DNA of 64,000 nucleotides. It comes from Paraburkholderia acidipaludis NBRC 101816. GTDB taxonomy: Bacteria > Pseudomonadota > Gammaproteobacteria > Burkholderiales > Burkholderiaceae. Both the position numbers and the translations under genes were made by a program. The first letter of the stretch is position 1, and each line of letters begins with the position of its first letter. Positions 33,906 through 43,003 of the stretch are shown piece after piece. The DNA lies in assembly GCF_000684975.1 (NCBI RefSeq), contig NZ_BAXZ01000002.1, forward strand, positions 124,001 to 188,000, written 5' to 3'. The notes beneath the pieces are model-generated. The model was not told the origin of the DNA and did not search any database. It saw nothing but the letters and a program-made list of their open reading frames with translations.

Positions 33906-34640
33906 GTGACTCGAACAGACGCTAAAAACGGCGCGCTCGTGCTGTTTTCCGGCGGCCAGGACTCGGCCACTTGCCTCGCGTGGGCGCTCGATCGTTACGA
34001 TACCGTCGAGACGCTCGGCTTCGATTACGGCCAGCGCCATCGCGTCGAACTGGAGTGCCGTGAGGGCTTTCGCGCCGCCATCGCGAACGGCTTTCCCGAG
34101 TGGGGCGAGCGCCTCGGCGACGACCACATGATCGATCTCTCGGTGCTCGGCGCGATCAGCGACACCGCCATGACGCGCGAGATCGAGATCGAGACCGCCG
34201 CGAGCGGGCTGCCGAATACGTTCGTGCCGGGCCGCAACCTGATGTTCATGCAGATCGCCGCGGCGATCGCCTATCGGCGCGGGCTGAAGGTTCTCGTCGG
34301 CGGCATGTGCGAAACCGACTTCTCGGGCTACCCCGACTGCCGCGACGACACCATGAAGGCGCTGCAGGTCGCGCTGAACCTCGGCATGGACAGCCGCTTC
34401 GTGCTGGAAACGCCGCTCATGTGGCTCGACAAGGCCGACACCTGGCGCCTCGCGCAGCAATTGGGCGGCGACGAACTGGTCGAACTGGTGCGCGTCGAGA
34501 CGCACACCTGCTACGTGGGCGAGCGCGCCGAGCTGCACGAGTGGGGCTTCGGCTGCGGCGAGTGCCCGGCTTGCAAGTTGCGCAAGCGCGGCTACGAAGC
34601 GTTCCTCGCGGGCGAGAAGGTCACCGAAGCGCCGGCTTGA
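33906..34640 (+). CDS. queC: 7-cyano-7-deazaguanine synthase
   Basis: The 244-residue enzyme makes preQ0, the precursor of queuosine, from 7-carboxy-7-deazaguanine, ammonia and ATP. It has the PP-loop LFSGGQDSATC near residue 10, GRNLMF and the C-terminal zinc cluster CGECPACK near residue 219. It starts at GTG 33906 with GGAG 8 bp upstream; an upstream extension in the same frame has no support. queE and queD follow on the same strand. Confidence 0.95.
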   Translation: MTRTDAKNGALVLFSGGQDSATCLAWALDRYDTVETLGFDYGQRHRVELECREGFRAAIANGFPEWGERLGDDHMIDLSVLGAISDTAMTREIEIETAASGLPNTFVPGRNLMFMQIAAAIAYRRGLKVLVGGMCETDFSGYPDCRDDTMKALQVALNLGMDSRFVLETPLMWLDKADTWRLAQQLGGDELVELVRVETHTCYVGERAELHEWGFGCGECPACKLRKRGYEAFLAGEKVTEAPA

Positions 34641-34772
34641 GCGAATGAACGAGCGGTGGCCGCACAAGCGTGCGGCCCGCGCGCGGCAGACCCGCCGGGC
34701 GCCTAATTTTTGCGCGGGGGCACGACCCGGGCCAACCAGGACCAGACGACCAGGATCAGATCAGGCAGCAGC

Positions 34773-35405
34773 ATGACTTACTCGGTAAAGGAAGTTTTCT
34801 ACACGTTGCAGGGCGAAGGCGCGAACGCCGGGCGTCCGGCCGTGTTTTGCCGGTTTGCCGGCTGCAACCTGTGGACGGGCCGGGAAGAGGATCGCGCTTC
34901 GGCCGTGTGCCGCTTCTGCGATACCGATTTCGTCGGCACCGATGGCGAGAACGGCGGCAAGTACCGCACGCCCGAGGAGCTCGTCGCGAAGATCGCGTCG
35001 CTGTGGCCCGAGGGCGAAGGCAGCCGCTTCGTGGTGTGCACGGGCGGCGAACCGATGCTGCAGATCGATCCGCCGTTCGTCGACGCGCTGCACGCGGCCG
35101 GCTTCACGATCGCCATCGAAACGAACGGATCGCTGCCGGTTCTGGAAACGATCGACTGGATCTGCGTGAGCCCGAAGGCCGATGCGCCGCTCGTCGTCAC
35201 GAAGGGCAACGAGCTGAAGGTTGTGGTGCCGCAGGACAACCAGCGCCTCGCCGACTACGCGAAGCTCGATTTCGAGTATTTTCTCGTCCAGCCGATGGAT
35301 GGTCCGTCGCGCGACCTGAACACGAAGCTCGCCATCGACTGGTGCAAGCGTCATCCGCAGTGGCGCCTCTCGATGCAAACCCACAAGTACCTGAACATTC
35401 CCTGA
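34773..35405 (+). CDS. queE: 7-carboxy-7-deazaguanine synthase (radical SAM)
   Basis: The 210-residue enzyme rearranges 6-carboxytetrahydropterin to 7-carboxy-7-deazaguanine. The iron-sulfur motif is not the usual CX3CX2C: the first Cys (GCNLWTG, near 31) is separated by about 14 residues from VCRFCDTDF near 47, a form known for some QueE enzymes including Burkholderia. GGEPMLQ and ETNGS follow. The ATG at 34773 lies 132 bp after queC. Confidence 0.93.
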   Translation: MTYSVKEVFYTLQGEGANAGRPAVFCRFAGCNLWTGREEDRASAVCRFCDTDFVGTDGENGGKYRTPEELVAKIASLWPEGEGSRFVVCTGGEPMLQIDPPFVDALHAAGFTIAIETNGSLPVLETIDWICVSPKADAPLVVTKGNELKVVVPQDNQRLADYAKLDFEYFLVQPMDGPSRDLNTKLAIDWCKRHPQWRLSMQTHKYLNIP

Positions 35406-35443
35406 ATTTTCCCGCTTTTTACCGCGTTTACCGCTAGAGCGCC

Positions 35444-35890
35444 GTGCTGACGATTACCCGAAAACTCGAATTCGACGCGGGCCACCGCATTCCCGACCAC
35501 CGCAGCCAGTGCCGCAACCTGCACGGCCATCGCTATGTGCTGGAAGTCACGCTGCAAGGCGACACCGTCGAGACCGAAGGTGCGCCCGACCGCGGCATGG
35601 TGATGGACTTCGCGGACGTGAAGGCGCTCGCGAACCAGCATCTCGTCGATCTGTGGGATCACGCGTTCATCGTCTATGAAGGCGACACGCAGGTGCGCGG
35701 CTTTCTCGAATCGATGCCGGGCCACAAGACGGTCGTGATCGACCGTATCCCGACTGTCGAGAATCTCGCGGCCATCGCGTTCGAAATTCTCGCGAACGTC
35801 TACGACGCCCATTACGGGGTCAATCTGCAGCTGCACAAGGTGCGCCTCTACGAAACGCCGAACTGCTGGGCCGAAGTCGTCCGCGACTGA
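35444..35890 (+). CDS. queD: 6-carboxy-5,6,7,8-tetrahydropterin synthase
   Basis: The 148-residue enzyme converts dihydroneopterin triphosphate in the first dedicated step to queuosine. It shows DAGHR with a zinc-ligand His near residue 14, CRNLHGHRY near residue 24 with catalytic Cys and two His ligands, and WDHAFI near residue 71. The start is a GTG with a weak ribosome binding site. It follows queE by 38 bp, completing a queC-queE-queD set. Confidence 0.93.
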   Translation: MLTITRKLEFDAGHRIPDHRSQCRNLHGHRYVLEVTLQGDTVETEGAPDRGMVMDFADVKALANQHLVDLWDHAFIVYEGDTQVRGFLESMPGHKTVVIDRIPTVENLAAIAFEILANVYDAHYGVNLQLHKVRLYETPNCWAEVVRD

Positions 35891-36085
35891 GGCTCACGCG
35901 CCCCCGCCCGGGTTTTCCGCCCGGCGCCCCGATTTATTGTCGCGGTATGATCCTTGCGGCAAGGCCGCGCATCCACGCGCGCAGCCAGACTACATAACGG
36001 AGCGAGACATGCCGGTCACACCGCCGCCGGGCGCCCAGGGGTGCGCGCGCCGCATGGGCCGGACGGGCTCGCCGGGAGCACGGCG

Positions 36086-36868
36086 ATGAGCACCTTCACC
36101 AATCCCCTCAAGGAACGCCTCAAGGAAGCGGGGCCGCTTTACGGCCTGTGGCTCTCGATGGGCAGCGAGACCGCCGCGGAGGCGCTCGCGCACGCCGGTT
36201 TCGACTGGCTGCTGATCGACATGGAGCACGCGCCGAACGACAGCGCCGACACCGTTGCCCAACTGCGCGCGATCGCGGCGGCTCACCTGCCGACGGAGCC
36301 TGTGGTGCGCCTACCCACGAGCGAAGGGTGGCTCGTCAAGCGTGTGCTCGACGCGGGCGCGCGCACGGTGATGTTTCCCAATATCGGTTCGGCCGAGGAA
36401 GCGGCCCGCGCCGTGAGCTACACGCAATATCCGGGCGAGCAGACCCCCGAAGGGCGGCGCGGCGTGGCGGGCGTGGTGCGCGCGGCCGCTTATGGCATGC
36501 GGCGCGACTATCTGCACGGCGCGAACGGGCAGATCGCGACGATCGTGCAGATCGAGTCGGCGTCGGCGCTTGCGGAGGTCGAGCAGATTGCCGCGGTGCC
36601 GGGCGTGGATTGCCTGTTCGTGGGCCCCGCCGACCTGGCCGCGAGCCTCGGCCATCTCGGCGACTCGAAGCATCCGGACGTGCAGGCCGCGATGGCGCGC
36701 ATCATTGCGGCGGCGCGCAGCGCGGGCGTGTCGGCGGGCATCTTCGCCATGGACTCGGCGCAGGCAAAGCAGTATCGCGAGATGGGTTTCAGCTTCATCG
36801 CGCTCGCCGCCGACGTGATCTGGCTCGTGCGGGCAACGCGTCAGGCGCTGCAGGAGGCGAGATCGTGA
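36086..36868 (+). CDS. HpcH/HpaI-family aldolase
   Basis: The 260-residue class II pyruvate-dependent aldolase-like protein shows GLWLSMGS near residue 15, IDMEHAPND near residue 42, the metal and substrate residues in QIESASAL near residue 155 and FVGPADLAASLG near residue 178. It resembles 4-hydroxy-2-oxovalerate or 2-keto-3-deoxy-acid aldolases. GGGAG lies about 8 bp before the ATG. Its stop overlaps the next gene by GTGA. Confidence 0.88.
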   Translation: MSTFTNPLKERLKEAGPLYGLWLSMGSETAAEALAHAGFDWLLIDMEHAPNDSADTVAQLRAIAAAHLPTEPVVRLPTSEGWLVKRVLDAGARTVMFPNIGSAEEAARAVSYTQYPGEQTPEGRRGVAGVVRAAAYGMRRDYLHGANGQIATIVQIESASALAEVEQIAAVPGVDCLFVGPADLAASLGHLGDSKHPDVQAAMARIIAAARSAGVSAGIFAMDSAQAKQYREMGFSFIALAADVIWLVRATRQALQEARS

Positions 36869-37695
36869 AGCGCAGGGCAATGATGGCGTTCATGCAAGCG
36901 GCGGCGGGCGGCCTTGCCGCGACGGCCGCGGCGGTGTGCTTCGCGGCCGCGGCTGCCGGTTCAGGTTCGGCGGCGAGTGCGGCCACGAATGAGGCCGCTA
37001 ATCAGGCCGCTAATCAGGCCGCTAATCAGACCACGAACGAGCCCACGAACAAGGCGGCAAGTTCGGCCGGAACCGCGGACCAGAAGGCGTCGCGCGCGGA
37101 CGCCGATCCGCAGACCGCTTCCGGCGTCGCCGATTACAACGCGGGCAACCTGACTGTCGCGCGCGGCGAGTTCAGCGCGGCGGCGGCGCGCGGCAACCGG
37201 CTCGCGGAATTCGACTACGCGATGATGCTGCTCAATGGCGAGGGCGGCGCGACCGACATCGGCGAGGGTCGCAAGTGGCTGCGCAAGGCCGCCGACGCGA
37301 ACATGTCGCACGCGCAGTACGTCTACGGAAAGATGTACGACGATGGCGACTTCGTGGAGAAGAACCCCACCGAGGCGCACCAGTGGTTCCTGAAGGCGGC
37401 GAAGCAGGGCCATATTCAGGCCGAGCTGGCGCTGGCGAACCAGTTCCTGGACGGACGCGGCACGGCGCGCGATAACCGGCAGGCGTTCTACTGGTACAAG
37501 AAGGCCGCCGAGGGCGGCGACATGACGGCGCAGTACGTGACCGGCTCGTTTTACGAACGCGGCGGCGACGGTGTGCCGAAGAACATCAATATCGCTCGCG
37601 CGTACTACGCGGCTGCGGCGGCGCAGGGCGACCAGGTGGCGCTGCTCAAGTACCGGCAGCTGAGCGCGCAGTTGTTGAAGTCGGCGCCGCAGTAA
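36865..37695 (+). CDS. Sel1-repeat protein, exported
   Basis: The 276-residue protein starts at a GTG with AGGAGG upstream and overlapping the aldolase stop. A hydrophobic Ala-rich N-terminus (about 8-34) looks like a signal peptide. A low-complexity segment contains a three-fold repeated NQAA unit, then four Sel1-type helical repeats follow (about 105-245; for example AEFDYAMMLLNGEGGATDIGEG-like units). Such proteins mediate protein-protein contacts in the periplasm or at the membrane. The partner is unknown. Confidence 0.8.
   Translation: MKRRAMMAFMQAAAGGLAATAAAVCFAAAAAGSGSAASAATNEAANQAANQAANQTTNEPTNKAASSAGTADQKASRADADPQTASGVADYNAGNLTVARGEFSAAAARGNRLAEFDYAMMLLNGEGGATDIGEGRKWLRKAADANMSHAQYVYGKMYDDGDFVEKNPTEAHQWFLKAAKQGHIQAELALANQFLDGRGTARDNRQAFYWYKKAAEGGDMTAQYVTGSFYERGGDGVPKNINIARAYYAAAAAQGDQVALLKYRQLSAQLLKSAPQ
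36994..37029 (+). repeat. Three tandem 12-bp repeats inside the Sel1-type gene
   Basis: GCCGCTAATCAG is repeated exactly three times in frame (36994-37005, 37006-37017, 37018-37029) and encodes repeated Ala-Ala-Asn-Gln. Copy-number change would lengthen or shorten the linker without a frameshift. Confidence 0.85.
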
Positions 37696-37711
37696 GGGCG
37701 CGGCGCGAAGC

Positions 37712-38878
37712 TCAGCTCTGCATCAAGCGCTTCTGGCGGCCGACGCTCATGATGAGCCCGATCGCGACGCCGAGCGTCGTGAGCGCGGTGCCGCCATAGC
37801 TCATGAACGGCAGCGGCACGCCTACCACGGGCAGGATGCCGCTCACCATCCCGATGTTGACGAACGCGTAGGTGAAAAAGGCCATGGTCAGCGAGCCGGC
37901 CAGTAATCGCCCGAACAGCGTCGCGCCGTTCGCGGCGATATAGAGCCCGCGCGCGATCAGACACATGTAGAGCGTGAGCAGCACGAGGCCGCCCGCCATG
38001 CCGAATTCCTCCGAGAACACCGCGAAGATGAAGTCGGTGTGCTTTTCGGGGATGAATTCGAGGTGCGACTGCGTGCCCTTGAGCCAGCCCTTGCCGAGCG
38101 GTCCGCCCGAGCCGATCGCGATCACGGCCTGAATGGTGTGGAAGCCTTTGCCGAGCGGATCGGAGGTGGGGTCGAGCAGCGTGCAGATGCGGTGCTTCTG
38201 GTAGTCGTGCATCAGCGGCCAGTTCACCTGAGGCTGGCAGATCTTGTCCTGGAACGCGGCGATCGACGCCACCGCAATCACGCATGCCACCAGCACGGGC
38301 ACGATCAGCTTGAACGAGAGCCCCGCGAAATAGATCACGAAGAGGCCCGCCGCGAACACGAGCACCGCCGTGCCGAGGTCGGGCTGCTTGGCGATCAGGC
38401 CCACGGGCACGAGCAGGATGACAAAGCCGACGACGAAGTCGTACCAGCGCATCACGCCTTCGCGCCGCTGGTAGTACCAGGCGAGCATGAGCGGCGTGGC
38501 GATCTTGAGAATCTCCGAGGGCTGGATGACGACGCCCACGTTGATCCAGCGTTTCGCACCCTTGCGCGTGAGCCCGAAGAGCGCGACCGCTATCAGCAGC
38601 GCAATCCCGAACGTGTAGATCGGCACGGCGAAGCGCATCAGCGTGGTGGGCGGCACGTTCGCGAGCGCCCACATGAGCACGAAGGTCAGCATGATGTTGC
38701 GCAGCTGGTCCTCGACACGGCCCGGCATGTCGAGGGTCGCGCTATAGAGCGTCACGATGCCCACGCACATCAGCAGGAACACGGTGAGGGCGAGCGGCCC
38801 GTCGAAGCCGATGAACATCTTGCGGATCGTGTCGAGTACCGCGCGCTTGTCGATCTTGTCGAACTGAAGAAAGGGCAT
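37712..38878 (-). CDS. rodA: Rod-shape peptidoglycan glycosyltransferase RodA
   Basis: The 388-residue SEDS-family protein polymerises glycan strands with PBP2 during cell elongation. It has about ten transmembrane segments, WINVGVVIQPSE near residue 111, PDLGTA near residue 165 and the family-typical C-terminal FMSYGGTA near residue 362. The ATG at 38878 has AAGGAG 7 bp upstream and lies 10 bp after mrdA. It is the last gene of the rod operon. Confidence 0.95.
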   Translation of the reverse strand: MPFLQFDKIDKRAVLDTIRKMFIGFDGPLALTVFLLMCVGIVTLYSATLDMPGRVEDQLRNIMLTFVLMWALANVPPTTLMRFAVPIYTFGIALLIAVALFGLTRKGAKRWINVGVVIQPSEILKIATPLMLAWYYQRREGVMRWYDFVVGFVILLVPVGLIAKQPDLGTAVLVFAAGLFVIYFAGLSFKLIVPVLVACVIAVASIAAFQDKICQPQVNWPLMHDYQKHRICTLLDPTSDPLGKGFHTIQAVIAIGSGGPLGKGWLKGTQSHLEFIPEKHTDFIFAVFSEEFGMAGGLVLLTLYMCLIARGLYIAANGATLFGRLLAGSLTMAFFTYAFVNIGMVSGILPVVGVPLPFMSYGGTALTTLGVAIGLIMSVGRQKRLMQS

Positions 38879-38888
38879 GGCGTACTCC

Positions 38889-41267
38889 TTACTCGTCGAT
38901 GCCGCCGGTGGCGGGCTTCGGCGGTGCCGGCTGGGTGTCGTCGCGCGGCGGCGCGGCGAGCGTGGCATCGGGGGCGCTCGCCGGACGGCGCGGGCGATGC
39001 GGTGCGTTGCGGCGCGTAGCGGAGGCCGCTTCGGCGCCGCTGGCGGCTCCCGGGCCCGCTGCGCGCGCGGCAGGGGAAGAGGCGCCGGCGGCGGCCGTGG
39101 CAGCGCTCGAAGTCGCGCCTGAAGTTGCTCCTGACGTTGCCCCTGAAGCCGCGCCCGCCGGCGCCGCAGAACCGGATGCCGCGGACGCCGCAGCAGCGGC
39201 GGATGCCGCGGCGGCTGCCGAAGCCGCGCCCGGAATGGGCAACGCCGTGAAGCCGGTGGCGACCTCGACCGGCTGCGCGTCGGAAGCCGGTTCGGAGGCG
39301 CCGATCACGGGCGACGAGGCGTTCTGCGCCGCTGCCTTCGCGGCGGCCACTTCGGTCTGCAACGCGCCGGGCTTCAGCCGGTCGACGAGGTAGTAATCGA
39401 GCACGCGGCGCGCGATCGGACCGGCGGCCTGCGCACCCCAGCCGCCGTTTTCGACGATCAGCGCGACGGCGATCTGCGGCTTGTCGGCCGGCGCGAAGGC
39501 GATGAAGAGCGCATGGTCGCGCAGATTTTCGGCGAGCGCGTGCGCCTGGTACTTGCCGCCCTGCAGCGAGAACACCTGGGCCGTGCCGGTCTTGCCCGCC
39601 GAGGTATAGGGCGCGTTGGCGAAGATCTGGTACGCGGTGCCCGACGGGTTCATCGTCACGCCTTCCATGCCGCGCTTCACGACGTCGATATCGGCCTGCG
39701 AGACGTTCAGGCGCCCGCTTTCGTGCGGCACCGTCAGGCGTTCGTCGTGCGTGATCGGATTCTCGATTTCCTTCACGAGGTGAGGCTTCATGAGGATACC
39801 GTTGTCGGCCAGCGTGGCCGTGGCATGCGCGAGCTGCAGGATCGTGAACGAGTTGTAGCCCTGGCCGATGCCGAGGCTGATCGTTTCGCCCTCGTACCAC
39901 TTCTGCTGTTCGGGTTTGCGGTACGCCTTGCGCTTCCATTCGGTGGAGGGCAGGATGCCGCGCGCCTCGCCCGCGATGTCGATGCCGGTGATCTGGCCGA
40001 AGCCGAGCGGCTTCATGAAGTTCGCGATGTTGTCCACGCCCAGGTCGTGCGCGAGCATGAAGAAGTAGGTGTCGTTCGACACCATGATCGCCCGGTTCAT
40101 GTCGACCCAACCCTGGCCGGAACGCACGTCGTTGTTGAAGCGGTGGCCGCCGAACATGTAGTAGCCGGGGTCGGAGAAGCCCCATTGCGGCGTGCGCTTG
40201 TGCAGCGTGAGCGCGGCGAGCGCCATGAACGGCTTGTAGGTCGAGCCCGGCGGATAGGTGCCGTGCAGCGGCCGGTTCAGGAGCGGGTGGTCGGGCGAGT
40301 TGTTGAGCTGGTCCCAGGTCTGCTGGTCGATGCCGTCCACGAACGAATTCGGGTCGAAGCTCGGCGCGGAGACGAACGCGAGCACGTCGCCGGTCGAAGG
40401 CTCGATCGCGACGAGCGCGCCGCGCTTGCCCGCGAACGCCTGCTCGGCCACTTCCTGCAGGCCGATGTCGATCGAGAGCACGAGGTTGTTGCCGGGCGTG
40501 GCCTGCGTGCGCGAGAGCGTGCGCACGGGGCGGCCGCCCGCCGTCACTTCCACTTCCTCGAAGCCGGTGAGGCCGTGCAGCTCGGTTTCGTAGCTCTGCT
40601 CGACGCCGATCTTGCCGATGTAGTCGGTGCCCTTGTAGTTGTTGGCGTCCAGACGCGGATCGTAGTGCTCCTGATCGCTGTCGTTCTGGTCGCTCATCGC
40701 GTCGATCTTTTCCTGGTCGCGCTGCGAGATGCGGCCGATATAGCCGATCACATGCGCGGCCGTCGGCCCGAGCGGATAGGAGCGGAACAGGCGCGCGCGC
40801 ACCTCTACGCCGGGGAAGCGGTAGCGCTGCGCCGTGAAGCGCGCGACTTCGTCGTCGGTGAGGCGCGTTCGGATCGGCAGGCTCTCGAAGTTCTTCGAAT
40901 CTTCGAGCAGCTTCTTGAAGCGGCGGCGATCGCGCTGGTCGATCGGAATCACCGTGGAAAGCTGGTCGATCGTGTTGTCGAGCGTGTCGGTCAGCTTCGA
41001 GGGCGTGATTTCGAGCGTATAGGCCGAGTAGTTCTTCGCCAGCACGACGCCGTTGCGGTCGGTGATGATGCCGCGGTTGGGCACGATCGGTGCGACCGAA
41101 ATGCGGTTCTCGTCGGCCTGCAGCGAGTACTTGCTGTGGTTCCACACCTGCAGGTACAGGAAGCGGAAGGCGATCAGCCCGAAGCAGACGAACACGAACA
41201 GCCCCGCCGCCGCAACGCGCAGGCGGAATTTCGTGATCTGCTGCTGGGTGTCCTTGAATTCGGTCAT
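38889..41267 (-). CDS. mrdA: Penicillin-binding protein 2 (transpeptidase of rod complex)
   Basis: The 792-residue protein has an N-terminal membrane anchor (about 17-38), a pedestal domain and a transpeptidase domain with the SXXK motif PGSTYKPF near residue 335, SND near residue 395 and AGKTGTAQ near residue 560. It crosslinks peptidoglycan during elongation. The last 140 residues or so are Ala/Pro/Ser-rich with repeated GATSGATS and a basic end, well beyond the length of E. coli PBP2. It lies 15 bp after mreD. Confidence 0.95.
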   Translation of the reverse strand: MTEFKDTQQQITKFRLRVAAAGLFVFVCFGLIAFRFLYLQVWNHSKYSLQADENRISVAPIVPNRGIITDRNGVVLAKNYSAYTLEITPSKLTDTLDNTIDQLSTVIPIDQRDRRRFKKLLEDSKNFESLPIRTRLTDDEVARFTAQRYRFPGVEVRARLFRSYPLGPTAAHVIGYIGRISQRDQEKIDAMSDQNDSDQEHYDPRLDANNYKGTDYIGKIGVEQSYETELHGLTGFEEVEVTAGGRPVRTLSRTQATPGNNLVLSIDIGLQEVAEQAFAGKRGALVAIEPSTGDVLAFVSAPSFDPNSFVDGIDQQTWDQLNNSPDHPLLNRPLHGTYPPGSTYKPFMALAALTLHKRTPQWGFSDPGYYMFGGHRFNNDVRSGQGWVDMNRAIMVSNDTYFFMLAHDLGVDNIANFMKPLGFGQITGIDIAGEARGILPSTEWKRKAYRKPEQQKWYEGETISLGIGQGYNSFTILQLAHATATLADNGILMKPHLVKEIENPITHDERLTVPHESGRLNVSQADIDVVKRGMEGVTMNPSGTAYQIFANAPYTSAGKTGTAQVFSLQGGKYQAHALAENLRDHALFIAFAPADKPQIAVALIVENGGWGAQAAGPIARRVLDYYLVDRLKPGALQTEVAAAKAAAQNASSPVIGASEPASDAQPVEVATGFTALPIPGAASAAAAASAAAAASAASGSAAPAGAASGATSGATSGATSSAATAAAGASSPAARAAGPGAASGAEAASATRRNAPHRPRRPASAPDATLAAPPRDDTQPAPPKPATGGIDE

Positions 41268-41282
41268 GCGGTGACGGCCCGC

Positions 41283-41795
41283 TCAGATGGGCCGCGTGTC
41301 GTCGGGATCGACGGGGCGGCGCTGCGGCAGCAGCAGCAGGAGGCTCGTCACGGGCCAGAGCACGGCGGCGACGAAACCGCTCACGAGATAGTCCCAGCCC
41401 GGGAACGCGGCGCCCATCAAGAGCCGGATCACGAACGGCACGAACTGCGCGCCGACCAGCATGGGCATCACGGCGAACATCTGCACGCCGATCGACATCC
41501 ACAGCACGCGCCGGTGGATCGTGATCGCCCCGTACGAGAGCAGGGTGTAGGCGAGCGCATGCTCGCCGAGCAGGTTCGCGTTATGCACGTCCATCAACAG
41601 GCCGAGGCAGAACGCGAGGCCCATGCCCACCTTGCGAGGCTGGTGGATGTTCCAGAACAGCAGCACGAGCGCGACGAAATCGGGCACGCCCGGCAGCTTG
41701 CCCCACGGCAGCAGGTTCAGCAGGAACGCGGCGGCGAGGCTGAACGCGATGAAGTACGGGTTGACCGGCTGGAGGATGTATTGCGGACGCGGCAT
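41283..41795 (-). CDS. mreD: Rod-shape protein MreD
   Basis: The 170-residue integral membrane protein has about five transmembrane segments, with the MreD-like stretch FWNIHQPRKVGMGLAFCLGL near residue 50. It bridges MreC, MreB and the wall enzymes. Its ATG overlaps the mreC stop codon (TGATG), so the two are probably translationally coupled. Confidence 0.92.
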   Translation of the reverse strand: MPRPQYILQPVNPYFIAFSLAAAFLLNLLPWGKLPGVPDFVALVLLFWNIHQPRKVGMGLAFCLGLLMDVHNANLLGEHALAYTLLSYGAITIHRRVLWMSIGVQMFAVMPMLVGAQFVPFVIRLLMGAAFPGWDYLVSGFVAAVLWPVTSLLLLLPQRRPVDPDDTRPI

Positions 41796-42871
41796 CAGTG
41801 AGCCCCCTGCGCTTGAGGCTTCGCGGGCGCGCTCGCATGTGCGCGGGTCGTGGCGTTTGTCGATGCGCCCGCCGGTGCGGCCGGTGCATTCGCAACCGGT
41901 TTAGCCGCCGCGGCCTTCGGTTTGTCGTCGGCCTTCTTGTCCGCGCCCTTGGCCGGCTTCTTCTTTTTCAGGTCCTTGGCCGCGGCTTCGGATGCGGCCT
42001 CGGCAGCCTCCGCCGCTTCCACCGGATTCGGCGGCACCTGCTGCGTGACATGCAGCACCAGCACCTCGCGCGCACCGCGCACGGCGGCGACCGGCACGCA
42101 CACCACGCGCGCGAACGCCGTATCGGCCTGCTTGTCCACGCGCAGCACCTTCGCCACCGGCAGCCCTTGCGGATACACGCCGTCGAGGCCGCTCGTCACG
42201 AGTTCGTCGCCGGCCTGCACGTCGGCGCTGATCGGCACGAAGCGCAAATCGAGCAGCGCGCCCTGCGGCGTGCCGTAGATCACGCTGCGCAGGCCCGTGC
42301 GGACGATCTCCACCGGCACCGCCTGATCCTTGTCGGTGAGCAGCGTGACCTCCGACTGCATCGGGAACACGCGCGTGACCTGGCCCACCACGCCGTCCTC
42401 GCTCACCACCGGCGCGCCGTTCTGGATGCCCTGTTGCGAGCCGCCGCCGATCACCACCTTCTGCGTGAACGGGTCGCGCGTGTCGTACTGGATCTCGGCG
42501 GGCGTGGTCTGCGCGCCGATGCGCTGCGAGAGCTGCAGCAGCGCGCGCAGGTGCGTGTTTTCGGCGGCGAGCGACGCGGCTTCGTTGGCCTGCTGCGAGA
42601 GCTGCAGATTGCGCGCGTGCAGCTTGGCGTTGTCGGCGCGCAGCGTGGCGCTCGTGACGGCGAGGTCGGCGGCGCCCATAAAGAGATCGCGCGGCACGAG
42701 GGCCGCGCGCTGCAGCGGATAGAGGCCTGCTCCCAGCACGCCTCGCACGATTTCCAGCGTCTTGAAGCGGGCGTCGGAGAACAGCAGGGCGAGCGACAGC
42801 ACGACGAAAAAGATCAGTCGTGCGAGTGCCGAAGGGCCTTGCTTGAAGAGGGGCGGCGGACTGTATTCCAT
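41795..42871 (-). CDS. mreC: Rod-shape protein MreC
   Basis: The 358-residue protein has an N-terminal membrane anchor (about 18-36), a coiled-coil segment (about 70-105) and the beta-rich MreC domain with DPFTQKVVIGGG near residue 130. The C-terminus is long, Lys/Ala/Pro-rich and of low complexity from about 285. The ATG at 42871 was chosen because a longer frame (to 42919) adds only basic residues. It is 132 bp downstream of mreB. Confidence 0.92.
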   Translation of the reverse strand: MEYSPPPLFKQGPSALARLIFFVVLSLALLFSDARFKTLEIVRGVLGAGLYPLQRAALVPRDLFMGAADLAVTSATLRADNAKLHARNLQLSQQANEAASLAAENTHLRALLQLSQRIGAQTTPAEIQYDTRDPFTQKVVIGGGSQQGIQNGAPVVSEDGVVGQVTRVFPMQSEVTLLTDKDQAVPVEIVRTGLRSVIYGTPQGALLDLRFVPISADVQAGDELVTSGLDGVYPQGLPVAKVLRVDKQADTAFARVVCVPVAAVRGAREVLVLHVTQQVPPNPVEAAEAAEAASEAAAKDLKKKKPAKGADKKADDKPKAAAAKPVANAPAAPAGASTNATTRAHASAPAKPQAQGAH

Positions 42872-43003
42872 GGTCGGCGCCGGGGGCGTGTGCGAAAGAG
42901 TGAAACGGCGGCGCCTCAAGGGGCGCCTGTCAGCGTGGCGCGAGGCGGCCTTTCAGCCGTCTCGACAGGGTGCGCCGCGCCGATTGCATGGTACGCGCGG
43001 CGC

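Noticed and set aside
34650..34720. Hairpin after queC as a terminator
   Set aside because: The stem GGCCGCA/TGCGGCC is not followed by a T tract.
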